A DNA stretch of 41,228 bases from an uncultured Prevotellaceae bacterium (lineage in GTDB: Bacteria > Bacteroidota > Bacteroidia > Bacteroidales > Bacteroidaceae): NCBI GenBank assembly GCA_902770195.1, contig CACXSA010000006.1:1-41228 (forward strand). Reading direction: 5' to 3'. Position numbers and translations under genes: made by a program. Of the stretch, positions 27,593-35,340 are shown in pieces; within the stretch, counting starts at the first letter, position 1, and every line of letters begins with the position of its first letter. Below the pieces are notes generated by a model. It searched no databases. It worked only from the letters and a program-made list of their open reading frames with translations, and was not told the DNA's origin.

Positions 27593-28366
27593 ATGGATTT
27601 AAAGGTACTTATCAATCATCCAGAACAGATGGATCGCGACACACTCTTTGAGTTGCGTTCCCTGCTGGCTTTGCATCCTTACTTCCAGACAGCACGACTA
27701 CTCATGCTGCAGAACCTTTACCTGCTTCATGACACATCGTTCGATGAAGAACTGCGCCGTGCAGCCATCTACATCACCGACCGCAAGGTGCTCTTCAATC
27801 TGGTTGAAGCAGCCCACTATCAACTGCGTCAGACCTCTTCTAACATCTCTCCTGTAATTGAGAACAAGGAGAAGCGTACCGAGCAGCTCATCGACAGTTT
27901 CCTCGATACCATTCCGCCTGACACAGAAGAGGAAGAGACACAGCAAAGGCGTACCCCTACCCCAGCCGATGCCACTATCGACTACGTGGCCTATCTGCTA
28001 CAATCCGAAGCCAACGAAAAGGGCACACAGGAGAGTCAAACGCCACAGCTGAAGGGTCAAGGACTCATCGACAGCTTCCTGCAACAAGAGCAGGGACGCT
28101 TCCTGCTCAACAACCTCGCCGACGAAGTCACTGACGAGCCCGTTGAGAATCCCGCCAAGGAAGAAACCGAGGCTAACGAAGAAGAATACTTCACAGAAAC
28201 CCTCGCCCGTATCTACATCAAACAGGGACGCTATCAGAAAGCCCATGAAATTATCGGGCGGCTCAGCAACAAGTATCCGCAAAAGAATGCCTACTTTACT
28301 GATCAGATGAGATTCCTAGAGAAATTGATAATAAACAGCAAGAACGATTCTAAACATAAAAATTAA
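27593..28366 (+). CDS. Conserved hypothetical protein, helical (TPR-like end)
   Basis: The protein is 257 residues from the ATG at 27593. A GTG at 27569 with AGGAG 8 bases upstream is an alternative start, adding eight residues. The N-terminal part (LINHPEQMDRDTLFELRSLLALHPYFQTARLL in sections) is a helical domain. The middle is acidic and low complexity. The C-terminal 50 residues (YFTETLARIYIKQGRYQKAHEIIGRLSNKYPQKNAYFTDQMRFLEKLI) look like a TPR hairpin. No signal peptide is visible. The gene lies between lptE and secG in a Bacteroidota-typical cluster. The function is unknown; a scaffold role is possible. Confidence 0.8.
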   Translation: MDLKVLINHPEQMDRDTLFELRSLLALHPYFQTARLLMLQNLYLLHDTSFDEELRRAAIYITDRKVLFNLVEAAHYQLRQTSSNISPVIENKEKRTEQLIDSFLDTIPPDTEEEETQQRRTPTPADATIDYVAYLLQSEANEKGTQESQTPQLKGQGLIDSFLQQEQGRFLLNNLADEVTDEPVENPAKEETEANEEEYFTETLARIYIKQGRYQKAHEIIGRLSNKYPQKNAYFTDQMRFLEKLIINSKNDSKHKN

Positions 28367-28388
28367 ATAATTAAACAATTAAAACGTT

Positions 28389-28799
28389 ATGTACACATTA
28401 TTTGTAATTCTGATTGTACTGGCAGCCGTGCTCATGATTGGCATCGTGCTCATCCAGGAGTCTAAGGGAGGCGGTCTCTCATCAAGCTTTGCCTCTTACA
28501 ACCAAATTGGCGGTGTCCGCAAAACCACAGACTTCATCGAGAAGGCCACCTGGGGACTTGCAGCTGCTATGGTTATCATCAGCGTTGTTTGCGCATGGGT
28601 TGCTCCTACCGCAACTACCGACAGCTCCGTTATGGAGAACATCGAGAATCCCGTGACCAACCCCAACAACCTGCCTGGTTTCGGTGCTAGCCAGCAGAAG
28701 GACGCTACAGCTCCTGCCAAGGAGGCTGCCCCTGCTGCTGAGACTCCCGCTAAGGAGGCAGCTCCAGCAGCTGAAGCTCCTGCACAGCCTGCCAACTAA
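28389..28799 (+). CDS. secG: Preprotein translocase subunit SecG
   Basis: SecG is the small membrane subunit that assists SecYE-SecA export. The 136-residue protein has two membrane segments (about 2-22 and 55-75) around the conserved loop QESKGGGLSSSFASYNQIGGVRKTTDFIEKATW, seen as separate motifs. The C-terminal 40 residues are an Ala/Pro/Glu-rich tail containing an 11-residue unit twice (AKEAAPAAETP and AKEAAPAAEAP). Such tails are common in Bacteroidota SecG. A 16-bp inverted repeat 17 bp downstream probably ends the operon. Confidence 0.93.
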   Translation: MYTLFVILIVLAAVLMIGIVLIQESKGGGLSSSFASYNQIGGVRKTTDFIEKATWGLAAAMVIISVVCAWVAPTATTDSSVMENIENPVTNPNNLPGFGASQQKDATAPAKEAAPAAETPAKEAAPAAEAPAQPAN

Positions 28800-28815
28800 A
28801 AGTTTTTGCAAAAAA

Positions 28816-28859
28816 GTACGGGATTTATTTGGTTATCTCAAATAAAACCCGTACCTTTG
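28816..28859 (+). promoter_or_regulatory. tRNA-His promoter embedded in a long inverted repeat
   Basis: GTACGGGATTTATTTG (28816-28831) pairs with CAAATAAAACCCGTAC (28839-28854) with one mismatch and a 7-nt loop. The -33 TTTG (28828-28831) lies in the left arm and the -7 TACCTTTG (28852-28859) begins in the right arm, spaced 20 bp. The hairpin may double as the secG terminator. Confidence 0.75.
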
Positions 28860-28889
28860 CACTCGCTTTTAAGGAAGCAACCTTTTGAT

Positions 28890-28964
28890 GGTGCCCGTAG
28901 TTCAGTTGGTTAGAGCGTCAGATTGTGGTTCTGAATGTCGACGGTTCGAGTCCGTCCGGGCACC
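28890..28964 (+). tRNA. tRNA-His (anticodon GTG)
   Basis: A full cloverleaf is present: acceptor stem GTGCCCG/CGGGCAC, D-arm GTTC/GAGC, anticodon stem TCAGA/TCTGA around TTGTGGT with anticodon GTG at 28925-28927, and T-arm GACGG/CCGTC. The extra G at 28890 opposite discriminator C at 28964 is the G-1 identity element of tRNA-His. CCA is not encoded. The 3' part from 28921 on is supplied by the integrated element and is identical to the chromosomal sequence displaced to 41001. Confidence 0.97.
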
Positions 28965-28968
28965 CTCA
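28921..28968 (+). repeat. attL: left 48-bp direct repeat
   Basis: Starts at GATTGTGG in the anticodon arm and ends CACCCTCA. It is identical to 41001-41048. Bases differ immediately on both sides, so 48 bp is the exact shared length. Confidence 0.95.
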
Positions 28969-28970
28969 AG

Positions 28971-29010
28971 AAAATCCCTGTAAGTCAAATACTTACGGGG
29001 ATTTTTCTTT
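28971..29010 (+). terminator. tRNA-His terminator carried by the element
   Basis: A 15-bp stem (28971-28985 with 28991-29005, one G-U pair) and 5-nt loop is followed by TTTTTCTTT. It would also separate the integrase gene from the tRNA promoter. Confidence 0.85.
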
Positions 29011-29070
29011 CAATCTGGGCTATCCCCATCAGCACGAAATTTTGCTTTATTTCAGCCAAAATCCGTTGAT

Positions 29071-29090
29071 TGTTTACTTATTGTTTACCG
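29071..29090 (+). promoter_or_regulatory. Left integrase arm-type site (predicted)
   Basis: TGTTTACTTATTGTTTACCG contains TGTTTAC twice with an 11-bp step. It matches 40918-40937 at 19 of 20 positions. The two copies flank the crossover repeat in the excised circle. Confidence 0.7.
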
Positions 29091-29108
29091 CTTAAAACAA
29101 AACGTAAG

Positions 29109-30380
29109 ATGCTGACAATCAAAGCAATGGTAAAAAAAGACGGTTTACGTGCTGACCGTACTTACAACGTAAAAGTGTGTTTCACCTACAAACGCAAGGT
29201 AAAAAGGCTATCTACGAGCCTATTTGTGAGTGCTAATGACCTCACGAAATCACTATCTTTCAAAGATGGTACACCCATCAAACGGAAGATTGATAAACTT
29301 GTAGAAAGCTATAAAGACAAGTGCGATAAGTTGCAAGTGGATTCTAATGATTACACATTAGATGAAATTGTGGACTTACTGCAAGCTGAAGAAGAACGGC
29401 AAAAGCCTGTTGATTTCATTCAGTTTTGTCAATGTTGGATAGATACAACCCCCATTAAAGGAAAGAAGAATTACCAATCTGCCCTAAATTCATTTATAGC
29501 CTATCTTGGAACAGAGCATTTGGAAACGTCCAAACTATCTGCCAATGTGCTAAATGGCTTTATGGACTATCTAAAGAAAAAGAATGACCAGAAAGCGGAA
29601 TCCTTGACAAAGGTAGGGAAACGAGTACCAAGCAATCGTAGCGTGTCACTCTATTTAAGTAGTTTGCGCCACTTGTTTAATGAAGCAAAGAAGAAATACA
29701 ATGATTATGACCGCAACATTATCCGCATCACCAATTCACCTTTTGAATATGTAGCTATCCCTAAGCAACAGGCGACCAGAAAAAGAGCCATTACAGCAGA
29801 GCAGATAAAAGGAATCTGGCAGTTTCCTTATGAGCGCAAACAAGATGGCACACTGAAACAGGAGAGTATTACTAATCTGGCAAAAGACTGTTTTATTCTG
29901 TCTTTCTGCCTAATTGGGATGAACTCAGCAGACTTGTTTAACTGTACGGAAATAGCAAATAACACAATCACCTACTATCGTACAAAAACAACTGCCCGTA
30001 GGCTCGATAAGGCTAAGATGGAAGTTAAGATACCATCTTTCTTAATCCCTCTGTTAGAGAAATACAGGGATAAAACAGGGCAGCGTGTTTTCAAATTCCA
30101 CCACCTATACCATACGGACAAGAATTTTAATCGTGCAATCAATATGGGCTTAAAGACCATTGGCACGAAACTTAATCTGACTGACCTTGAATTTTATGCG
30201 GCTCGTCACTCTTGGGCTACGATAGCTCTAAACAAATTAAGCATTAACAAGTACATCGTCCACGAAGCCTTAAATCACATAGACGAATCTATGAGAGTTA
30301 CAGACATCTACATTCAGCGAGATTTCGTGAATGAGAACAAGGCTAATGCCAAAGTTGTAAGATACGTTTTTGGTAAGTAA
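29109..30380 (+). CDS. Tyrosine recombinase (integrase) of the element
   Basis: The 423-residue protein has an N-terminal arm-binding domain, a SAM-like core-binding domain (about 100-215) and a C-terminal catalytic domain. The nucleophile is Y401 (TDIYIQRD), with H390 (ALNHID), R366 (FYAARHSWAT) and K293 (RTKTTARR). The first catalytic arginine is replaced by Asn (N272 in IGMNSADL) and the HxxR histidine by Tyr (Y363). CTnDOT integrase also lacks the first Arg, so activity is likely. The ATG at 29109 is preferred over a TTG at 29070, which lies in the predicted arm site. It starts 141 bp inside attL and should catalyse integration into tRNA-His. Confidence 0.92.
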   Translation: MLTIKAMVKKDGLRADRTYNVKVCFTYKRKVKRLSTSLFVSANDLTKSLSFKDGTPIKRKIDKLVESYKDKCDKLQVDSNDYTLDEIVDLLQAEEERQKPVDFIQFCQCWIDTTPIKGKKNYQSALNSFIAYLGTEHLETSKLSANVLNGFMDYLKKKNDQKAESLTKVGKRVPSNRSVSLYLSSLRHLFNEAKKKYNDYDRNIIRITNSPFEYVAIPKQQATRKRAITAEQIKGIWQFPYERKQDGTLKQESITNLAKDCFILSFCLIGMNSADLFNCTEIANNTITYYRTKTTARRLDKAKMEVKIPSFLIPLLEKYRDKTGQRVFKFHHLYHTDKNFNRAINMGLKTIGTKLNLTDLEFYAARHSWATIALNKLSINKYIVHEALNHIDESMRVTDIYIQRDFVNENKANAKVVRYVFGK

Positions 30381-30390
30381 GCATTTGAAA

Positions 30391-30424
30391 GAAACTCCAT
30401 CCGCAGTTTCACAGATGGAGTTTC
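30391..30424. terminator. Bidirectional terminator between integrase and the convergent gene
   Basis: GAAACTCCATC (30391-30401) pairs perfectly with GATGGAGTTTC (30414-30424) over a 12-nt loop. T-rich tracts follow on both strands. Confidence 0.75.
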
Positions 30425-30467
30425 TATTCAAACTCTCTGCCATAGTTTCATTGCTATTGTCCTTTAT

Positions 30468-31430
30468 CTATGCGGCTTCCTTTTGTACTTTTTGTTTGTA
30501 CGTTATCAGCCACTTGGTTATGAGTGATGCAATATTTTGCTGTTTGTCCTCACAAGGAGCTGATTCTGCATTTTCAATTTCGTTTGACGGAATGATTTTC
30601 AGTGTTTCCATCATTTCATCAAAAGAATACTCGTCTTTGTGAAGAAGCATATTTATAGAACGAATTGCATATCGCTTCATTGCGTTTTTCTTAAATGTGT
30701 CTTTTGTCTGTTCAAATAAAGCAGTTGCATTCTCTACCGTTCTTCCAAGTGTCGGTATGTTTTCTGGAATTTCACCCATTGTCATTGACATAAGCTTAGT
30801 AGGCTTCAACTTATAGTCAAAGTACAACTGTGCGGTTGTTATGGGCATATTATACTTCTTGGCAAACTCAAAGACTGCTATTGTAGCATTGTCACCTGTA
30901 GCCAGAGCAGCAATACCCATTTTCTCTATATTGTTAAGTCCCCGACTATAGAGATTAGTGCAGCCTATGGTTTGAGCATATTCTTCAACAGACTTAAACG
31001 TATGGATTTCCGCTTTTTCAAACTTTTCTTCTACTGACCATCGCCAGAATGTATCTGCTGTAGGACAGCTAACAAGGACATTCTCTGTGCCTTTTTCAAT
31101 GAGATTGTTCTCCTCATCGTAAAGTTCAACATTCTCATTCCAAAAAATCTCTGGAGTTGCGAAATGATAGATGCAACTCAGCATCTTACTACGATCGAGA
31201 CTGCCGATATAGTTATCCTTATCCTTTGGCAATTCCATACTATACTTGGTGTGAGCCACCACAAATGTTTTTTCTTCGCCATTGATGCAGACGATTCGGG
31301 TTGTTTGTGCAACCTCTTCTTTTGTTTTTTCCATCTTTGATGAATTAGAATTGTTAATACTTGTGGTTTCATTATTAACCACGTTACCTTTCTCTTGTGC
31401 TACAACTGTAGCGTTTTCTGTTTTATTCAT
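30468..31430 (-). CDS. Element protein of unknown function
   Basis: The protein is 320 residues from the ATG at 31430. The reading frame extends to 31499, but a clear -7 element lies at 31479-31486, downstream of that codon, so the inner ATG is used. The first 60 residues are polar and Asn/Thr-rich. The rest is a soluble alpha/beta protein with motifs FWRWSVEEKFEKAEIHTF, ALATGDNATIAVFEFAKKY and a helical C-terminus (KRYAIRSINMLLHKDEYSFDEMMETL). There is no signal peptide and no recognised catalytic motif. It converges on the integrase gene. It might be a regulator or replication accessory protein, but nothing in the sequence settles this. Confidence 0.7.
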   Translation of the reverse strand: MNKTENATVVAQEKGNVVNNETTSINNSNSSKMEKTKEEVAQTTRIVCINGEEKTFVVAHTKYSMELPKDKDNYIGSLDRSKMLSCIYHFATPEIFWNENVELYDEENNLIEKGTENVLVSCPTADTFWRWSVEEKFEKAEIHTFKSVEEYAQTIGCTNLYSRGLNNIEKMGIAALATGDNATIAVFEFAKKYNMPITTAQLYFDYKLKPTKLMSMTMGEIPENIPTLGRTVENATALFEQTKDTFKKNAMKRYAIRSINMLLHKDEYSFDEMMETLKIIPSNEIENAESAPCEDKQQNIASLITKWLITYKQKVQKEAA

Positions 31431-31478
31431 TTTTTTTAAATTTGTTTTCGCCTCAGCACTATGCCTTGGCTTCTGGTG

Positions 31479-31486
31479 CAAAGGTA
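31479..31486 (-). promoter_or_regulatory. -7 element for the 30468-31430 gene
   Basis: TACCTTTG on the minus strand, 49 bp before the chosen ATG at 31430. It decides the start codon because the longer frame would begin upstream of it. Confidence 0.65.
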
Positions 31487-31584
31487 ATACAAATAACAAT
31501 ACGAAAAGGGAAATATGGCAGATTGCATAGGTGGTGAAAAAACAGCAGAAACTTACCCCTATTCGGCTAATAGCAGGTTAAGGA

Positions 31585-31614
31585 AAGAAAAAAGCCCACT
31601 GTATTAAGTAGGCT
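31585..31614 (-). terminator. Terminator overlapping the stop of the 31613 gene
   Basis: On the minus strand AGCCTACT (31614-31607) pairs with AGTGGGCT (31600-31593), one G-U pair, followed by TTTTTCTTTCC. The stem uses bases of the TAG stop codon. Confidence 0.75.
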
Positions 31615-32578
31615 AAACGAGATAGTATCTATTGTGTGTTGGTATTTCCACGTCCTTACATTTACTTAGGTAGTTTTTCAAGAAATTCAGCTTGTCACCA
31701 GAATCACTATATTCTGTATCAAACCGCTTGTCATTGGAAATGCCTAACAGATAAATCATTCTGGAAACAAGTAGCCTTTTATCCTTTGAAGCATATATTT
31801 CCGCATTGGCTTCTAAGGGTTTCAAAAACCAACTTAGATATTTGTCAAACAAGAAAAACTGTTTGATAGGTGATAAGATGGTTGTATCATCAACATTCAC
31901 AGATGTAGAATCAAACATATCGCTATAGCCATCGTGCTTTTCCAGAAATTCAGTAAGGGCAACATTTATTAGGGTCAGTGTCTGACCGTCTTTAATTCTT
32001 ACAGGGTGTTTCCCAACTTTTAAAGTAAGTTCCCCATTGGTAGCCACATTGATAAAATTAGGGTGAATGTCTGGCTGCATTTTATTTAGTTCTGCAATCA
32101 GATTCTTTATTTCCTCTCTGTGTGTCTGACTACGTGTTATGGCATTGATGGTACTACCCTCTACGTGGTCTTTAATGAGTAGGCACAGATACCAGAAATT
32201 TGCACTATCCAACCCAAATGCCTTTAGTGTTCCTTGTACTTCTTCTGATTCTTCATACTTATTCAGTCTGGAAGTATCAATAAGCCCACTTCTATAACGT
32301 TGATAAAAGGTCATTGGTGCGAATGATGGAACTTCGCCTAATTCTGGGTCATATCCTGCCCAAAACCTATCAGCCACTTCATTAACATAATCAAATAAAG
32401 GGTCTGATTCTGGATTGAAATTCTCTATGTCCTTTATATCTGCTATCATACGACCGCCAAATTTACGAATAAAAGTGGAGAAACGACCGCCCCCTATGCC
32501 AGATTTAGTAAATATTAAATCTTTTCCCCTCCTATTCGTACTAATATAGCGACCTGCAATTTCAATCCCCCTATACAT
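31613..32578 (-). CDS. Element protein of unknown function
   Basis: The 321-residue protein starts MYRGIEIAGRYIS and shows no signal peptide or membrane segment. Readable pieces are YVNEVADRFWAGYDPELGEVPSF, SANFWYLCLLIKDHVEGST and a basic, Tyr-rich end (CKDVEIPTHNRYYLV). It is acidic to neutral with several predicted helices; I recognise no domain. It lies divergent to the DUF3871 gene, separated by about 190 bp containing an inverted repeat, and upstream of the other minus-strand gene, which has its own promoter. A structural or regulatory role in the element cannot be told apart. Confidence 0.7.
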   Translation of the reverse strand: MYRGIEIAGRYISTNRRGKDLIFTKSGIGGGRFSTFIRKFGGRMIADIKDIENFNPESDPLFDYVNEVADRFWAGYDPELGEVPSFAPMTFYQRYRSGLIDTSRLNKYEESEEVQGTLKAFGLDSANFWYLCLLIKDHVEGSTINAITRSQTHREEIKNLIAELNKMQPDIHPNFINVATNGELTLKVGKHPVRIKDGQTLTLINVALTEFLEKHDGYSDMFDSTSVNVDDTTILSPIKQFFLFDKYLSWFLKPLEANAEIYASKDKRLLVSRMIYLLGISNDKRFDTEYSDSGDKLNFLKNYLSKCKDVEIPTHNRYYLV

Positions 32579-32584
32579 ATAGCA

Positions 32585-32600
32585 ATGTAAAACGCTACAT
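32585..32600. promoter_or_regulatory. Inverted repeat in the divergent control region
   Basis: ATGTA-6 bp-TACAT lies just before the 32578 start codon, in the 187-bp gap to DUF3871. It is a possible operator. No TAnnTTTG element is clear on either strand here. Confidence 0.35.
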
Positions 32601-32765
32601 ATTCTCGATTACTTTATATTTTGAATCGCTGAAAAAATAAAATTGTGAGTTAAGGGCGCAACAGTGTACCAACCTCTAATCCCCCCCAGCATAATTGATA
32701 AGGAAAAAGAGATTGGAAACAACAAACAATTTTTCTATAGTATTAACCCCTATATTTTCAGCATT

Positions 32766-33776
32766 ATGAATGATTTAGTATTAGTGCCTACAATGGCAAC
32801 AAGTAGGAGATTCGATTTCTCCGATGCAGAAGTAGTTGAGCCTATCAATGAAACTGTAGAAGTGCCTAACCACTTCATCGAAGCGAACACAGTAGAGGTA
32901 ACTTTGGAACACCTCAAAAATGACTGTGTAACCCCTGTTTTCGCTAAAGACAATGAACTTACCATTAACCATGTATCATTTATTGAAACTGTGGAAGATG
33001 CAGTAAAGGATTTCTTTAAAGGTGAGCAAGTGAATGATTCCCAGATTAGAGCAAGCCACATTATCAAAGGTCGTGTTCCGTCTGCTATTCATAAGCCTGC
33101 TAATCAACTGTTAGAAAGTGACAAAACTATCTATTACGAAAGATGTGCTTTTTCAATAGATGTGCCTACTATCTATCAAGACATTAACGGGAATCGCCTT
33201 TATTTGTCTGTAGTGGGAGTAAGAGCCTATAACAGACAAAATCTTTTCTCTAAGAAAGTGCCAGAGATTTTCCAAGTGGCTATTGGCTTTAAGAATACTG
33301 TTTGCTGCAATATGTGCGTTTTCACAGATGGCTTTAGAGGTGAACTAAGGGCAAGTAGTACAATGGAACTTTATCGGCAAGTGCTTGAACTATTCCATAA
33401 TTTCAACCCTGCAAAGCAAATTCACTTGATGCAGCAACTTTGCAATAGTTCATTAACTGAGCATCAGTTTTGCCAGATTATAGGCAGAATGAGATTGTAT
33501 CAAAGTCTGCCAATGAGATTGCAAAGGAATATCCCTCAACTTCTGATAACAGACACACAAATAAACAACGTGGCAAAGTCTTACATATCAGATGAAAACT
33601 TTGGCAGTTATGGAACTGATATAAATATGTGGAAGTTCTATAATTTGCTGACAGGGGCAAATAAGAGTAGCTATATAGATTCGTTCTTAGACCGTTCTAT
33701 AAATGCGTCTGATATTGCATTAGGGATAAATTCAGCTTTACACGGTGACGAAAGATATAGTTGGTTTATTGATTAG
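32766..33776 (+). CDS. DUF3871 family protein
   Basis: The protein is 336 residues from the ATG at 32766; an upstream in-frame ATG at 32664 would add a poorly conserved leader. The sequence matches DUF3871, a family found mostly in Bacteroidota mobile DNA, along its length. Recognisable parts are IEANTVEVTLEHLKNDCVTP, HIIKGRVPSAIHKPANQLL, VCCNMCVFTDGFRGELRAS and MWKFYNLLTGANKSSYIDSF. The biochemical role is unknown. The TAG stop is followed at once by TAA. It begins the rightward half of the element. Confidence 0.88.
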   Translation: MNDLVLVPTMATSRRFDFSDAEVVEPINETVEVPNHFIEANTVEVTLEHLKNDCVTPVFAKDNELTINHVSFIETVEDAVKDFFKGEQVNDSQIRASHIIKGRVPSAIHKPANQLLESDKTIYYERCAFSIDVPTIYQDINGNRLYLSVVGVRAYNRQNLFSKKVPEIFQVAIGFKNTVCCNMCVFTDGFRGELRASSTMELYRQVLELFHNFNPAKQIHLMQQLCNSSLTEHQFCQIIGRMRLYQSLPMRLQRNIPQLLITDTQINNVAKSYISDENFGSYGTDINMWKFYNLLTGANKSSYIDSFLDRSINASDIALGINSALHGDERYSWFID

Positions 33777-33831
33777 TAAGTAACAGGGGAATAGTCCAGA
33801 AATGGATTGTTCCCCTTAAACTTTTCAGACG

Positions 33832-34173
33832 ATGAAAGAACTAACAGTAAGATTTCTAAACGACAACTATACTTTAAAAGCGTTCTTTAATGCTGAATAT
33901 AACATTATCAGTAAGGCACAGAATCAAGGAACGTGTAAAGGTTGGTTTGACGTGAAGTTAAAGAGTTTGGCACGTTTGCCCCTATCAATAAAGATAAGGT
34001 GTACCAAATTAGACTATGATAGGCAGATTTACAGGGAACGACCTAATTTCCCTTATCAGTCCTACTATATGGCAGAATATGAAGTACAACCTAATCCCCA
34101 CAAAATAGAGAAGCTGATTTTTAGAAAAGATAGTGGTTGGTTTGCTTGTGGGGATATGGCACGACTTTATTAG
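33832..34173 (+). CDS. Small element protein of unknown function
   Basis: The 113-residue basic protein begins MKELTVRFLNDNYTLKAFF and ends FRKDSGWFACGDMARLY. It has no signal peptide or membrane segment. It lies 55 bp after DUF3871 and is followed by a strong terminator, so the two probably form one unit. No family recognised. Confidence 0.65.
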   Translation: MKELTVRFLNDNYTLKAFFNAEYNIISKAQNQGTCKGWFDVKLKSLARLPLSIKIRCTKLDYDRQIYRERPNFPYQSYYMAEYEVQPNPHKIEKLIFRKDSGWFACGDMARLY

Positions 34174-34187
34174 TGTGTTGAAATAAT

Positions 34188-34236
34188 AAGTGTATTCAGA
34201 TAAATCTATAAAGTTATCTGGATGCACTTTCTTTTT
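34188..34236 (+). terminator. Intrinsic terminator after the small element gene
   Basis: AAGTGTATTCAGATAA (34188-34203) pairs with TTATCTGGATGCACTT (34214-34229) through two G-U pairs, followed by TCTTTTT. Confidence 0.85.
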
Positions 34237-34261
34237 GTGTTGAATTATAACTTTGATTAAA

Positions 34262-34897
34262 ATGAGTACGAAAGCAATTATCTATGCACGTGTTTCGTCT
34301 GTTGGTGATAGGCAGAACACAGAAAGACAGATTTCTGATTTATCAGAATATGCCACATATCAGAAATTAGAGATAGCCCAGATATTTGAAGAAAAGATTT
34401 CTGGTGCTAAGAAGAATGTAGAACGACCTATATTATTGCAAGCTATAGACTACTGCAAGCAAAATAAAGTATCTATCTTATTGGTTAGTGAACTTTCCAG
34501 ATTAGGGAGAAATGCGTTTGAAGTTTTGGCAACCGTCAAAGATTTAATAGATAACGGCATTAACCTATATATGCAGAAAGAACAACTAACTTTGCTTGAT
34601 AATGATGGTAGCCCTACAATGTTTGCCCCTATAATGATAGCCACTTTATCAACGTGCGCACAGTTAGAACGTGAAAATATAAAGTTCCGTTTGAATAGTG
34701 GGCGCAAATTATATATAGAACGTGGTGGGAAGTTAGGGCGCAAAGTTGGCAGTACAAAAAGTCTGGAGCAGAAGAAAGAACAGTACAAAGATATGATTGG
34801 CTACCTTAAACGTGGCTATTCTATCCGTAACGTGGCAAAGCTAACAGGAAAAGGAATATCTACAGTACAACGTATCAAAGCAGACTTCAATTTATAG
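34262..34897 (+). CDS. Serine recombinase (resolvase/invertase family)
   Basis: The protein is 211 residues from the ATG at 34262. The N-terminal catalytic domain has the nucleophile motif YARVSS (S12), followed by DRQNTERQ and the conserved ELSRLGRN with active-site arginines. A C-terminal HTH_7-like DNA-binding region ends the protein (KRGYSIRNVAKLTGKGISTVQRIKADF). Size fits small resolvases/invertases rather than large serine integrases. It may resolve multimers or invert a segment; no inverted target repeats were recognised nearby. It stands alone between two terminators, separate from the tyrosine integrase. Confidence 0.92.
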   Translation: MSTKAIIYARVSSVGDRQNTERQISDLSEYATYQKLEIAQIFEEKISGAKKNVERPILLQAIDYCKQNKVSILLVSELSRLGRNAFEVLATVKDLIDNGINLYMQKEQLTLLDNDGSPTMFAPIMIATLSTCAQLERENIKFRLNSGRKLYIERGGKLGRKVGSTKSLEQKKEQYKDMIGYLKRGYSIRNVAKLTGKGISTVQRIKADFNL

Positions 34898-34898
34898 A

Positions 34899-34945
34899 CA
34901 GTAGTAGGACATCAAATAAAGGTGTCCTATTACTGATTTTCGTTC
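34899..34945 (+). terminator. Terminator of the serine recombinase gene
   Basis: CAGTAGTAGGACA (34899-34911) pairs with TGTCCTATTACTG (34923-34935), one G-U pair, followed by ATTTTCGTT. Confidence 0.75.
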
Positions 34946-35027
34946 GATTTTGCTACAAACTGCCCCCAAAATTCACAAATAACATTAACTTTTTGTTGAA
35001 CTGTGGTGAAATGTGAGATTTTATTTC

Positions 35028-35035
35028 TAAATTTG
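35028..35035 (+). promoter_or_regulatory. -7 element upstream of the structured leader
   Basis: TAAATTTG matches TAnnTTTG, giving a start near 35042. A -33 element at the normal distance is not evident. Confidence 0.55.
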
Positions 35036-35041
35036 CAGGTG

Positions 35042-35340
35042 AGTTTCAAGTGCTCCTTTGTGTAGGGGCGCGTTTTAATGACTCAAACTTAGTAAAAAAG
35101 AGTGATTGAATACTATTGATGTTTGAATCTGGACAATTCAACTATCTGTTTAATAGTAGGCAATATGCTCGCATCGTTAGGATTATTGTACCCTTACAGG
35201 GATTACTATATTCTATGGTGTGGGCTATTGTTTGTTACAAACAGATAGGTAGTCCAGAACCGAAACATCGTAGTGAGCAGTAGTCCCACACTCTTTAACA
35301 ATAACCCGCTTTCTTCTTGGGATTAGTTAGCGCAAATTGA
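35042..35340 (+). ncRNA. Structured ~300-nt leader or small RNA before the exported-protein genes
   Basis: Several nested pairings can be read: GTGTGGG (35218-35224) with CCCACAC (35285-35291) enclosing GTTTG/CAAAC (35230-35242); and ATAGTA (35153-35158) with TACTAT (35204-35209) enclosing CAATA/TATTG (35161-35165 with 35184-35188) and CCCT/AGGG (35191-35201). There is no reading frame of note. It ends directly at the start codon at 35341. It may be a cis-acting leader or a separate RNA. I recognise no known riboswitch. Confidence 0.45.

Noticed and set aside
30468-32578. Toxin-antitoxin pair
   Set aside because: Both proteins are over 300 residues with no toxin motif, they are about 180 bp apart and the downstream one has its own promoter.
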